DNA of 64,000 nucleotides from Prorocentrum cordatum (GCA_963575745.1 CAUYUJ010000747.1:155312-219311); one strand, 5' to 3'. Counted from the first letter of the stretch, positions 39,956-48,926 are shown. Translations and numbers: made by a program. Notes: generated by a model not told the origin, from the sequence alone.

Positions 39956-42900
39956 AGGGTGCGCGGCGGCAGGTCATTGACCAGATCACGCACGTGGCAG
40001 CGCTGGTGCACGATGGATTCAAGCAGATCTCGATGCCCATCTCCGTCAAGACGGCAGTGGTGGCCTCGGACAAGGACCTCCAGGCAGAAGTCGCCAGCAT
40101 CCTGGACAGCCTGGGCACCCCCAACAAGCAACCAGGTGTAGTGCGCGACCTCGGCGTGGACACCAGCCTCGGCAAGCAGTTGCGGCGACCCACCCATGCC
40201 GCGCGCCAGGCCAAGGCCAAGCAGAGGGTGGCCAAGCTCAAGGACCTAGCGAAGACGGACGCCAGAGGCGCGGCAAAGGTCTATTCAGCAGGTGCCTATT
40301 GCCAGCAGGCCTGGGACTTACCAGCGCACGGCATCACGCCCACGGAGGCGAAGTCGGTCAGGGCTACGGAGGCAGCGCTCCTCACAGGCGGACACAAGGC
40401 TGGACGCTGCACGTCCACCATCCTCCTGATCCAGAGGGGGATGCAAGAGGCAATAACCCGAGCCATCGGCGACCAGATCAAGCAGCTCTGGCTCACCATA
40501 GTCGACCACCCGACGGAGCTCAAGAGGTACCAGAGAGGCGGGCTCCTGCTCTACGCCAAGCTGGGCGCCCTGGAACCCAACCGCAGGTGGCAGCAGGTCA
40601 AGGGGCCTATGGCAGGGGTCATCGCGCAGCTGCTTGGGTTAGGCTGGATACCGCGACGCCTGGACAGCTGGATCAGCCCAGCAGGTGACGAGTGGGCCTA
40701 CAAGCCAGATGACATTCCTCACTTCGGCGCGCTCCTGCATGAAGTCCAGCAGAGCGCGCAGCAGCAGCTCTGGCAGCAGGCAGCTGGCCACCGCAGTGGA
40801 GAAGGACTTCAGGCTGGAGGCGACCTCTATCAGCTGCAGCGCCACCTGAGGAGGAGGAGGCGCAAAGGACAGCATGCAGAGGCAGCCATGCTGGAGACCA
40901 TAGCGGTGGCGGGCATCTGGACCAGGGAGCGTCGCAGGGCGGCCAACCTCAACCAAGAAGGCGACGACACCTGCGCGAGATGCGGCGAGGCGATAGAGAC
41001 AGAGGAACACCGCTACTACGTATGCCCTGCCAACGCAGAGATAGGGCACTGCAATGACACCGACCTGGCGAAGAAGGCGAAGGACGCGCTGGACCAGCGG
41101 CAAGACCTGCACTTCTGGCTCCGAGGCATCCCGCCAGCGGCCTGGGCAGCCAAGGCCGACCCAGACGAGGACGCGGCGAAGGCGGCGCAGATCTTCTGCA
41201 CCAGCGAAGAAGCTCAGGCGGCAGCCCAGTCAGGGTACAAGGTTCGAGCAGACTATGTCTTCACGGACGGCTCAGGTGGTGCAGGGGAAACGGCCAAGGA
41301 CCCCCGCCTCAGACGCTGCGGCTGGGCAGTGGTGGCTTTCAGGTTCGACGAACAAGGACGTCCGCAGGAAGTGGCCGCCTGGTACGGCACGATCAGGGCA
41401 CCGCACACGGTGCCACGGGCAGAGCTCACCGCCATGAGCAAAGCCATAGGGTACACCACGGCGGCGACAGCCAGGGGGCTCAACATAGTCAGCGATTGCA
41501 AGTACGCTCTGGACGCACTCAATCAGATCCAGGATCCTGAGGATCAGGACTACAGGAGCACGAACTACGACCTCTGGCCCCAGACGAAGCAGCAGCTGCA
41601 GAACAGCACGGACACCATCATGGGCCACCACATCCCAAGCCACCTGATTGAGCACCCAGCCGAGCTGGAGAGGTGGAATGGTCCCACTTGGTGGGTCATA
41701 GGAAACGAGATGGCAGACAAGTACGCAGGCTGGGGAGCGGAGCGTGGTGCACTGGATCCAGCCATCATCGCGCAGCAGCAGATCAGGGACCAGATCACCA
41801 CGGCGGTGCAAAACCGGCTGCTGGCCATCAACATGGCGGTGACGGTGGAGGACCCCAACAAGGCCCCTCAGCGTCCCAAGGCCAAGCGCCGAAAGCCGCA
41901 GACGGCGAGGGACAGGGCAGCCCAGCTGGGACACGACTTGCGCAAGCTACATCCGCGATGGTGGTGTGCAACGTGTCGCAGCGGCCCAGCCAAAGGACAA
42001 AGCATCAGAGACTGGCTGGCAGAGACGGGAGAATGCCTCGGGAAGTACGGCGGCCACCAGGACCAGCACGGCAACGTCAGGCTCGACTTCAAGGCGGTGC
42101 AGATCGGCACGCAGGTGGTGCACGTCTCCCACAAGACGCAGTTCACCCATGGCTGGCTCTGGTGCGAGAAATGTGGCGGCACCAGCTACCTTGGGGACCA
42201 CAAGAGCAGGATCGTGGCAGGAGTGGCAAGGAAGCTGGCAAGGCCATGTCAGCCCCCAACAGCAGCAGGGCGGCGGGTCTTGGCGGACATGCAGAGGGGC
42301 AAGCTGCCAAGAGGAGCTAAGCCAGCAGCAGACCCAGCTGATGAGGGTCTCAACGAGATCACCATGCCTGGAGATTTCAAGCTCGGCCTGCGCAACCACG
42401 AGGCGATCGACCTGGACGGGGACAGCTCAGAAGCAGGGGACCCGCAGCCAGCTCCACAGCAGCCACCCAGCCATCCGCACTCTGTCGTCCACGCCATCTG
42501 GAGGCTCGTGGACCACATGGAGGGCTACGCGGAGCAGTGGATGAACATGGTCGACCAAGAGGTCTGGGACGACATGGACGACTGGATGGAGCACAGCGTA
42601 CCGTACCTCCTGGCCATCACCAATGTGGGTGGCGGAACGGACACGCAAGAGCAGACCAGGGCCGTCACCGCGCAGGAGCTTCAGCAGATCAAGGACTTCT
42701 GCGAAGAAGTCTGGCGCAACACGCACCGCACGCGACGGAGGCTCATGACCAGGATGCTTACCTTCCCGTACGGTACAAGGCAGCAGGCAGCAAGAGTGCA
42801 CATGGACGCCTTCCAGAACAGAAGGAACAACATCCTAGCGCACAGCATCCCCAGCAGCGAGCGCAGGCCGCTGCCGAGAACAGCGGAGGCCAGCCGAGAG

Positions 42901-43761
42901 TGGTCACCAGAGAACCTGGACGATGATGACTCGACCCCAGACAGTGAAGCCCCAGAGCTGGAGGGTGAGCCGAGCAACCAGGAGATGGAGACCATGGCAG
43001 GACCTGATCAGAGGCACGACGCCAACAGCCTGATGCAGACGGCTGTGCAGGTGGCAGTAACGCTGACCAAGCCAGTGGGGCCCGACCTGATGAAGTTCGT
43101 GAGCGAAGCCGATGAGGCCGGCCTGCTCCACCCAAGGCTTCGACACAACAAAGGAGAAGCTGACCAGGACCCCGAGCAGGAGGTGGCGTGGCTCGAGAGG
43201 AACAGGCTCGAGCAGCTCATGCAGTCGCTGGCAGGCTGCTGGAGCCAGAAAGAGGGCGAACAGGGCTGGCCATCGTGGCAGGCTGCGTGCGTGCCCCATG
43301 TGCTGAGGGCGCTGCAGACTGGCGTCTACCAGAGGCTGTTCAGCAACGTGTCAGGGCCGAGCCGCCAGCGCAGCCAGCGCCGAGCGGCGGAGGAGATCTG
43401 CCGCCTGGCATGGCTCAACAGCGGAGAGGCGCGCAGGCAGATCCAGCAGCAGGACCCGAAGGAGGCAGAGCGGCGCAGAGCAATGGCTGAGCAGTTCCTG
43501 GGCGTGACTGAGCCAGTGGCGAGGAGCCGCGGCCCGCGACCGCAAGCAGCAGTGCGAGTGCCAAGCAGGGCTCCAGCCAGACAGCCGATGAGGAACCCAG
43601 AGGCCAGGGCCACCAGCAGCCCCGCCGAGCTGCGCACGGGGTACCGCAGCCAGAGCGGCCCCTGGAGGCGGGAAGGGCGGAGGAGCAGCAGAAACCCTCC
43701 AGCAGGCCCCTGTGCGGAGAGGGGACAGGCCACCATGGACCCCTGCGCGGCGAGGGGGTAG
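39862..43761 (+). CDS. ORF2 of element C, part 2: RT palm, zinc finger, RNase H, Cys domain and repeated domains
   Basis: Continues part 1 in the next frame: LYGILDAAHKHHIFVVMQQY then LDDL, with YLDD at 39928-39939. A CCHC-type finger follows (CARCGEAIETEEHRYYVCP near 40972). RNase H: YVFTDGSGG near 41256, PRAELTA near 41413, IVSDCKYALD near 41485, GNEMADKYAGW near 41701; all four acidic ligands are present. Two C-terminal Cys motifs follow (HPRWWCATC near 41950; HGWLWCEKC near 42148, then PC at 42244). Next come two copies of the unrecognised domain (42490-42850 and 43195-43480). The stop at 43761 is out of phase with the repeat array that follows; shifting by one base near 43690 joins them, so the natural protein probably continued. 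Confidence 0.85.
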   Translation, partial: QTALYGILDAAHKHHIFVVMQQYLDDLALQVEGARRQVIDQITHVAALVHDGFKQISMPISVKTAVVASDKDLQAEVASILDSLGTPNKQPGVVRDLGVDTSLGKQLRRPTHAARQAKAKQRVAKLKDLAKTDARGAAKVYSAGAYCQQAWDLPAHGITPTEAKSVRATEAALLTGGHKAGRCTSTILLIQRGMQEAITRAIGDQIKQLWLTIVDHPTELKRYQRGGLLLYAKLGALEPNRRWQQVKGPMAGVIAQLLGLGWIPRRLDSWISPAGDEWAYKPDDIPHFGALLHEVQQSAQQQLWQQAAGHRSGEGLQAGGDLYQLQRHLRRRRRKGQHAEAAMLETIAVAGIWTRERRRAANLNQEGDDTCARCGEAIETEEHRYYVCPANAEIGHCNDTDLAKKAKDALDQRQDLHFWLRGIPPAAWAAKADPDEDAAKAAQIFCTSEEAQAAAQSGYKVRADYVFTDGSGGAGETAKDPRLRRCGWAVVAFRFDEQGRPQEVAAWYGTIRAPHTVPRAELTAMSKAIGYTTAATARGLNIVSDCKYALDALNQIQDPEDQDYRSTNYDLWPQTKQQLQNSTDTIMGHHIPSHLIEHPAELERWNGPTWWVIGNEMADKYAGWGAERGALDPAIIAQQQIRDQITTAVQNRLLAINMAVTVEDPNKAPQRPKAKRRKPQTARDRAAQLGHDLRKLHPRWWCATCRSGPAKGQSIRDWLAETGECLGKYGGHQDQHGNVRLDFKAVQIGTQVVHVSHKTQFTHGWLWCEKCGGTSYLGDHKSRIVAGVARKLARPCQPPTAAGRRVLADMQRGKLPRGAKPAADPADEGLNEITMPGDFKLGLRNHEAIDLDGDSSEAGDPQPAPQQPPSHPHSVVHAIWRLVDHMEGYAEQWMNMVDQEVWDDMDDWMEHSVPYLLAITNVGGGTDTQEQTRAVTAQELQQIKDFCEEVWRNTHRTRRRLMTRMLTFPYGTRQQAARVHMDAFQNRRNNILAHSIPSSERRPLPRTAEASREWSPENLDDDDSTPDSEAPELEGEPSNQEMETMAGPDQRHDANSLMQTAVQVAVTLTKPVGPDLMKFVSEADEAGLLHPRLRHNKGEADQDPEQEVAWLERNRLEQLMQSLAGCWSQKEGEQGWPSWQAACVPHVLRALQTGVYQRLFSNVSGPSRQRSQRRAAEEICRLAWLNSGEARRQIQQQDPKEAERRRAMAEQFLGVTEPVARSRGPRPQAAVRVPSRAPARQPMRNPEARATSSPAELRTGYRSQSGPWRREGRRSSRNPPAGPCAERGQATMDPCAARG

Positions 43762-45539
43762 GCCGCAGAGGACCCCAGCGTGGCGAGGGGTTAGGCCACA
43801 GCCCTGCGCCAGACGGGATGCAGAGGGGTGCCCGTCCCCCACCAGCAGGATGGAGCACCATGGACATGGCAGACCTCGACCACTTCCTTGAAGAGGAGAA
43901 CAGCGAGGATTGCCTCCAGCAGCCCGTAGACAAGCAGGACAGCGATGACAACCACCAGCAGATCCCAGATGTACAGCGCAGCATAGGGTACCACCTGGCA
44001 GACCGCAGAGGACCCCAGCGTGGCGAGGGGTTAGGCCACGGAGGACCCCAGCGCGGTGAGGGGTTAGACCGCAGTGCCAAAGGCAAGCAGAGGCTCGAGG
44101 CGGAGGTCCCTGACGAGCCCAGCGAGCATGACGCGGACGTTTTGACCAACAGTGTGGTAGACAGGACCTCGCAACTAACAGAGCGGACCCATACCCTGGG
44201 AAACCGACAGACTGAACGCGAGGGGGAGGGCTTGGCCCGCGGATACCACGTGAACCGCGAACACAGCGGGTGGCATAGTCGGGGGACCTCGCCCGAGCCA
44301 GTGGGCAGTAGCACCGAGGATGGGGACAGCGCGAGACTCGGCGTTCCCCCGCGTGGCGAGGGGTTAGGCCACAAAACCGCGCAGCCCGAGACGACGGCAG
44401 ACTACGACGACACAGACTTGCAGCGGGACTTGGAGAAGTTGTTCGGCGACTTTCCCCAGCGCGGTGAGGGGTTAGACCGCATGGAACCCCTGCGTGGCGA
44501 GGGGTTAGGCCACGGCAATCCCCTGCGCGGTGACGGGGTAGACCGCAGTGCCAAAGGCAAGCAGAGGCTCGAGGCGGAGGTCCCTGACGAGCCCAGTGAG
44601 CATGACGCGAACCTTTTGACCAACAGTGTGGTAGACAGGACCTCGCAACTAACAGAGCGGACCCATACCCTGGGAAACCGACAGACTGAACGCGAGGGGG
44701 GGGGCTCGGCCCGCGGATACCACGTGAACCGCGAACACAGCGAGTGGCATAGTCGGGGGACCTCGCCCGAGCCAGTGGGCAGTAGCACCGAGGACGGGGA
44801 CAGTGCGAGACTCGGCGTACCCCCGCGCGGTGAGGGGTTAGACCGCAGCAGGCCCCAGCGTGGCGAGGGGTTAGGCCACGGAGTACCCCAGCGCGGTGAG
44901 GGGTTAGACCGCAACGATCCCCAGCGTGGCGAGGGGCTAGGCCACGGCGGACCCCATAGCGGTGAGGGGTTAGACCGCAGCAGGCCCCTGCGCGGCGAGG
45001 GGTTAGGCTACATGGGACCCCAGCGCGGTGAGGGGTTAGACCGCAATAGGCCCCTGCGTGGCGAGGGGTTAGGCCACGGAGCACCCCAGCGCGGTGAGGG
45101 GCTAGACCGCAGCAGCCCCCAGCGTGGCGAGGGGTTAGGCCACGCATTTCCCCAGCGCGGTGAGGGGTTAGACCGCACCGACCCCCAGTGTGGCGAGGGG
45201 TCAGGCCACGACGGACCCCAGCGCGGCGAGGGGTTAGACCGCAGCAGACCCCTGCGTGGCGAGGGGTTAGGCCACCACGGAGCACCCCAGCGCGGTGAAG
45301 GGCCAGACCGCAGCAGGCCCCAGCGTGGCGAGGGGTTAGGCCACGGAGGACCCCTGCGCGGCGAGGGGCTAGGCCGCAATGCACCCCAGCGTGGCGAGGG
45401 GTTAGGCCACAGCCCTGCGCCAGGCAAGGCGGCCGTGAAGGCCCACGAGTCCAGGGACCAGCGGCCAGGGCGGTCCCTGGAAGAGCGCAGAGCGGAGGAG
45501 CGGCTGCGGCCGTCCATCAGGCTGCTCCTCAAGCTCTGA
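43707..45539 (+). CDS. ORF2 tail of element C: GEGL repeat protein
   Basis: An open frame to TGA 45539 (from ATG 43818 it is 573 codons; repeat units already start at 43707 in the same frame). It holds the third acidic module, then two copies of a 287-bp block (44064-44350 and 44538-44824; SAKGKQRLEAEVPDEPSEHD). At least 18 tandem 11-residue units follow (44820-45413), of the form PQRGEGLGHGG or PQRGEGLDRSR, mostly alternating LGH and LDR. The final segment is basic (RRAEERLRPSIRLLLKL). No family recognised. The preserved phase over 1.8 kb, despite 33-bp repeat turnover, argues that it is or was translated. Confidence 0.65.
   Translation, partial: PLCGEGTGHHGPLRGEGVGRRGPQRGEGLGHSPAPDGMQRGARPPPAGWSTMDMADLDHFLEEENSEDCLQQPVDKQDSDDNHQQIPDVQRSIGYHLADRRGPQRGEGLGHGGPQRGEGLDRSAKGKQRLEAEVPDEPSEHDADVLTNSVVDRTSQLTERTHTLGNRQTEREGEGLARGYHVNREHSGWHSRGTSPEPVGSSTEDGDSARLGVPPRGEGLGHKTAQPETTADYDDTDLQRDLEKLFGDFPQRGEGLDRMEPLRGEGLGHGNPLRGDGVDRSAKGKQRLEAEVPDEPSEHDANLLTNSVVDRTSQLTERTHTLGNRQTEREGGGSARGYHVNREHSEWHSRGTSPEPVGSSTEDGDSARLGVPPRGEGLDRSRPQRGEGLGHGVPQRGEGLDRNDPQRGEGLGHGGPHSGEGLDRSRPLRGEGLGYMGPQRGEGLDRNRPLRGEGLGHGAPQRGEGLDRSSPQRGEGLGHAFPQRGEGLDRTDPQCGEGSGHDGPQRGEGLDRSRPLRGEGLGHHGAPQRGEGPDRSRPQRGEGLGHGGPLRGEGLGRNAPQRGEGLGHSPAPGKAAVKAHESRDQRPGRSLEERRAEERLRPSIRLLLKL
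44820..45413 (+). repeat. 33-bp coding minisatellite, 18 units
   Basis: Units follow CCCCAGCGTGGCGAGGGG-TTAGGCCACGG or the variant GCGGTGAGGGGTTAGACCGC. Alternation gives a 66-bp higher-order period. Isolated earlier units occur at 43707-43800, 44016-44070, 44349-44370 and 44455-44545. Confidence 0.93.
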
Positions 45540-45543
45540 GAGG

Positions 45544-45575
45544 GCGGCGGCAGCATATCTTCAGACTGCCGCCGC
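45544..45575 (+). other. 3' hairpin of element C
   Basis: GCGGCGGCAG and CTGCCGCCGC form a perfect 10-bp stem with a 12-base loop, five bases after the ORF2 stop. 3' UTR hairpins are RT-recognition signals in stringent-type LINEs; that role here is inference. Confidence 0.65.
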
Positions 45576-45725
45576 TCACGGGGCGACTCCATGAGTCATT
45601 GAGTGGCGGCAGTACGACGCCGTGAGATGAGGCCGCTGGCCCACCCCGCCTCGGGCCGTTCTGCCTGCGCGGGGTGCCGAGACCAGGGGCGCCCACTCAC
45701 GGGCGGGAGCACGCGGGTTTAAAAC

Positions 45726-45891
45726 TCCTCCTCCTCCTCCTCCTCCTCCTCTCCTCCTCCTCCTCCCCTCTCCTCCTCCTCATCCTCATCCCTCCTCCTC
45801 CTCCTCCTCCTCCTCCTCCTCCTCCTCCTCCTCCTCCTCCTCCTCCTCCTCCTCCTCCTCCTCCTCGCGGAGGAGGAGGAGGAGGAGGCGG
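45726..45891 (+). repeat. (TCC)n tract with (GGA)n return, 3' border of C
   Basis: TCC triplets (a few TCTCC/TCATCC breaks) from 45726 to 45865, then GCGGAGGAGGAGGAGG. The end is therefore self-complementary and could fold as a hairpin. Confidence 0.93.
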
Positions 45892-46405
45892 TCACGGGCC
45901 GCGGCTGGGCGCGCACCCCGAAGGCCGTGGCAGTGGCTGAGCAAGCCACGCAGGCGAGCAAGTCGAGGCAGGTCATGGGGGCGGTGTTCCCGCGTCGCCG
46001 CGCTCAGCGCGAGGGGGGCATCGGGCTCGCGGGAGCGCGACGGGCTCCCACGCGGAGCCCTGGAGATGATCTGGGCGCCAACCCCCGCTTCTGGGCCTTA
46101 CGCTTCCGGAGAGGTTCCGATGATGAGGCGCCAGTGCATGAACGCATGTCCCGTCACAGTGCAGCGCTTGCTCTCAGGAGTTCTTGCATGGGCTGAAGAG
46201 CAGTTTTGTTCTCCATCGGGGTCCATTGCTGGCTCCCCTAAGGTGAGGTCCCGTCCATGGGACCATCAGGGCCTATTGCGGCAGGCTGCCGTGGCGGGTG
46301 GCCGTGGGGGTCCGCCCGCCCATGGTGTCACGCCCATGAGATCCCGTCCACCCCGCTCATCGGGTTCGGGGCCAGGCGGTGGGCGGGCATGGCTTTTCCA
46401 CAGCT
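45892..46405. other. intergenic, no gene seen
   Basis: GC-rich sequence. Near 46323-46350 (CATGGTGTCACGCCCATGAG) there is weak similarity to the GATATCATGGCG repeat that accompanies F4 elsewhere. Confidence 0.5.
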
Positions 46406-46570
46406 CAGGAGGGAAAAAAAAAACACAGACACAATTAATCGCCGATTCCCAAGAAAATATGGGAAAATATGGGAAGTGGGGGGGGGAAGACAGAAACCCA
46501 GAAAATATCGGACCATATAAGGAATCCTGCTATTTGTGTGTATGTATTTGTGTGTCCCAGGGCCCCTTCA
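46406..46570 (+). repeat. F4 repeat, copy 2
   Basis: CAGGAGGGAAAAAAAAAAC, CACAGACACAATTAATCG, CGATTCCC-AAGAAAATATGGG, ending TGTGTGTCCCAGGGCCCC-TTCA. Confidence 0.85.
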
Positions 46571-46734
46571 TTAGCTCCCGCCCTCAGACCCAGTCGATGT
46601 GGCGCCCATGTTTTTCCTTTCAAGTGCATTGGGGCCCACGCGGCGACATCCTGCACAAGTGCAGCATGGTGGCGGAAGAGCCCTTCAGCATGTTTACAGG
46701 CTAAAGCATTATGCTGTACTTCGCAAGCGGGAAA

Positions 46735-46835
46735 GCCGACGGGACGCCATATCGGGACGCCATGGCATAATCCATACGGGAGACCATGCGGGAGACCATG
46801 CGGAAGATTGGTCATACCGGAGGCCAGGAGGGAGG
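46735..46835 (+). repeat. GGGA(C/G)(G/A)CCAT tandem repeat, small array
   Basis: CATACGGGAGACCATGCGGG-type units, the same motif as the larger array at 55655-55880. Confidence 0.75.
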
Positions 46836-46917
46836 CCAAGGGCCACGATTTCGGATCCGATGAAGTTCAAACTTGGCCGTAGAAGAGTTATGCATAACGT
46901 ATGCAGACGAGGTGCTT

Positions 46918-47047
46918 GGCATCGCTCGGACGTGTGCGTTTTTTCCTCGGCGAGGACCATCGAGGAGCATCCTTGATCATTAGGCAAAAAAACCACGCAC
47001 GAAACCGAAAAAAAAAACACAAAACATGCACGTCCGAGCGATGGCGA
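46918..47047. mobile_element. F7 inverted-repeat element, copy 1
   Basis: Left GGCATCGCTCGGACGTGTGC, right (reverse complement) GCCATCGCTCGGACGTGCAT. The interior CGAGGACCATCGAGGAGCAT and ACGCACGAAACCGA are shared with copy 2. Flanking GAGGTGCT and GAGGGTGCT suggest a target duplication. Confidence 0.8.
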
Positions 47048-47379
47048 GGGTGCTCAGTGACAAGTTCCCTGTCACCGTCGAGCGGTGGCTCAGCATTGGG
47101 TGATCAATTGTAGGCGGGGGGGCGCGGCATGGCGAGAGTCGTCGTGCCGTCACGTCTGCCGCCTCATCGGAGGGTGGCGAAGAGAGGAGAGGAGGAAGAA
47201 TAGCAAGACGAGGAGGACGAGGATGTGGAGTCGGAGGCAGAGGGGGGATGCGAAGCAGAGGAGGATAAGGAGTGATGAGGCCGCTGCAGCACCCTCATGC
47301 GATGTGGATATCGTGCCTCGGTGTTCTCTCTGAGGCTTCACCGCGAACCAAGAGGATAGCACGAGAACGACCACAACCG

Positions 47380-47515
47380 CCACGTCGACCATCACCACGA
47401 CCACGACCACGACCACGACCACGGCCACGACGGCGGCGACGGCGAACGGCGACGGCGAACGACGACGACGACGAAGACGACGACGACGACGACGACGACG
47501 ATTGTCGCCGCCGCC
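47380..47515 (+). repeat. (CACGAC)n/(GAC)n tract
   Basis: CCACGACCACGACC units then GACGACGACG. Confidence 0.9.
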
Positions 47516-47608
47516 CGCCGCGACACTGCGAGGCGCCCGCCCTCCCCCAGGGACGCCTCGTGGGAGCCCCCCCCCTCAGGCCCCTCCTGCTTCACCAGGG
47601 GGTATAGG

Positions 47609-47731
47609 CTCACTCGGACGTGTGCATTTTGCCTTCGGCGAGGACCATCGAGGAGCATCCTTGATGATTTGGCGAGAAAGTCACGCACGAAACCGAGAAA
47701 AGCACAGGGAATGGACGTCCGAGCGATGCCC
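47609..47731. mobile_element. F7 inverted-repeat element, copy 2
   Basis: CTCACTCGGACGTGTGCATT left, GGACGTCCGAGCGATGCCC right. Flanked by AGGGGGTATAGGCTCA (47597-47612) and the same with one extra G (47732-47748), a 16-17 bp direct duplication. Confidence 0.8.
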
Positions 47732-47748
47732 AGGGGGGTATAGGCTCA

Positions 47749-48754
47749 GGAGAGGAGGCGACTCCCAATCGCCCCTGATCGCTGCCAGAGGCTCGATGGC
47801 CAGTCCCTCACAGGACGGTGCCGCTTCGCTTCAGGGGGCATGTCGCCGACCTGTCGGCGATGTATCGCCGAGGCCAGCTCGATGTTACCCCCCCTTTGAG
47901 CCAGTCCTCCCCAAGGTTCCCCTTCCTCCCCCCTCCCTCCCCCAGCGCCCTGGACAGGGTCGTGGAGGACCAAGGATCGGGGTGGAATCGAGGATCCCGT
48001 CGTCTGGGGCTGTTTGCGGGCGAGGGCCTCCTAAGGCAGGACATCGCCAGGCAAGGGCTCTGACGTCTTCACCCGGAGGGGACGAAGACTGGAGAACGTT
48101 TTTACCCGCGGGGCCGCAACTTTCTTGGCCGCGCCAATGTCCTGGTTTATCCGTGCTCGCGGCCTCGGGTGCGCCTCGGGATCCTGGCCAGAGGCGGCGT
48201 GGAGGAGGGCGGAGCCAAGCCCTCCCAGGGCGCCCTGCATCAAGGAAGGGCAAACAGATAAAGCAGACATGCTCAGAGCTCCGCACGGAGGCCTTGGGTC
48301 GGCGCGCCGCCCCTGGCACGCTCCGCGCATGGAGGCCTCGGATTGGAGCGCCTCTGGCGCCGCCCCTGGCACGCTCCGCGCGCCAGGGGGGCCTGGCACC
48401 GATCCCAGAACTTCTCGTGGAGCTCCAGAAGTTTTGCGTGCACGCAGGTGTCTGTTTCTCTGCCGGTCTCGCCCCCTCTCTGTCCATCAAAGCTGGGCGC
48501 GTCCCGCGGAGCCTATGGCGGAGGAGGCCTGCTCTCGCCCTGCAGATCAAAAAAGAATGTTCATCTACCCGAAGTGCTGCCAAGACGCTGAGCCAAGGAC
48601 CGCCTGGGGCTCGGGACGGGCTCCGGTTTTCGGGCCACTCCTTGGGTCTGTCGGGGGGCTTGTTCGTGTTCGAGGCCATCCGTGGCCAGAAGCTCTGGCG
48701 GGTGGCAGTGGGCGGTGGCCGACATTCGGGGGCGGCAGAGAGGGGGGTGATGAC
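47749..48754. other. intergenic; local duplication, no gene
   Basis: GCCCCTGGCACGCTCCGCGC occurs twice (near 48309 and 48362). The 420-aa sense ORF has no recognisable domain and no codon-bias signal that I could judge. Confidence 0.5.
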
Positions 48755-48923
48755 TGCACCCTAGGCGTTGCTTAAGAAAACGTAAGGTTTCGGCCAGAGT
48801 CTCGATTATTCTTACTGTTTCAATGTAAATCCTAAGATTTGAATCGAAATTCTGGGTTTGTAATCAAATTCTGAGACTATGAATTTCTTAACCCATGATT
48901 TCTTAAGCATTTCGCAGGGTGTA
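48755..48923. mobile_element. F2 MITE, copy 3
   Basis: Left TGCACCCTAGGCGTTGCTTA (the outer TA is TG here), right AAGCATTTCGCAGGGTGTA. Confidence 0.82.
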
Positions 48924-48926
48924 GGG

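Larger units (their letters stand above)
34346..45725 (+). mobile_element. giant non-LTR retrotransposon C
   Basis: An 11.4-kb LINE-like element, far larger than the usual 4-7 kb. Order: full SL, ORF1, ORF2 (EEP endonuclease; acidic repeats; an unrecognised repeated domain; RT; CCHC finger; RNase H; two Cys motifs; two more copies of the repeated domain; an 11-residue repeat array), 3' hairpin, short A run (45721-45724). Bordered on both sides by (TCC)n. The catalytic motifs of all three enzymes are intact, with one frameshift inside the RT and one before the tail. It is the youngest-looking of the three. Confidence 0.9.

Noticed and set aside
43351-45384. 677-codon antisense ORF
   Set aside because: It is the complement of the GEGL repeat array. 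The sense strand matches the rest of element C, and the antisense protein is a repeat artefact.
44820-45413. CRISPR-like array of 33-bp repeats
   Set aside because: Repeats are contiguous, vary in coding sense, have no spacers, and lie in a eukaryotic retrotransposon ORF.
47502-48764. 420-codon ORF as a host gene
   Set aside because: No recognisable motif; it includes F7 and a dispersed dyad and overlaps equally long ORFs in other frames.
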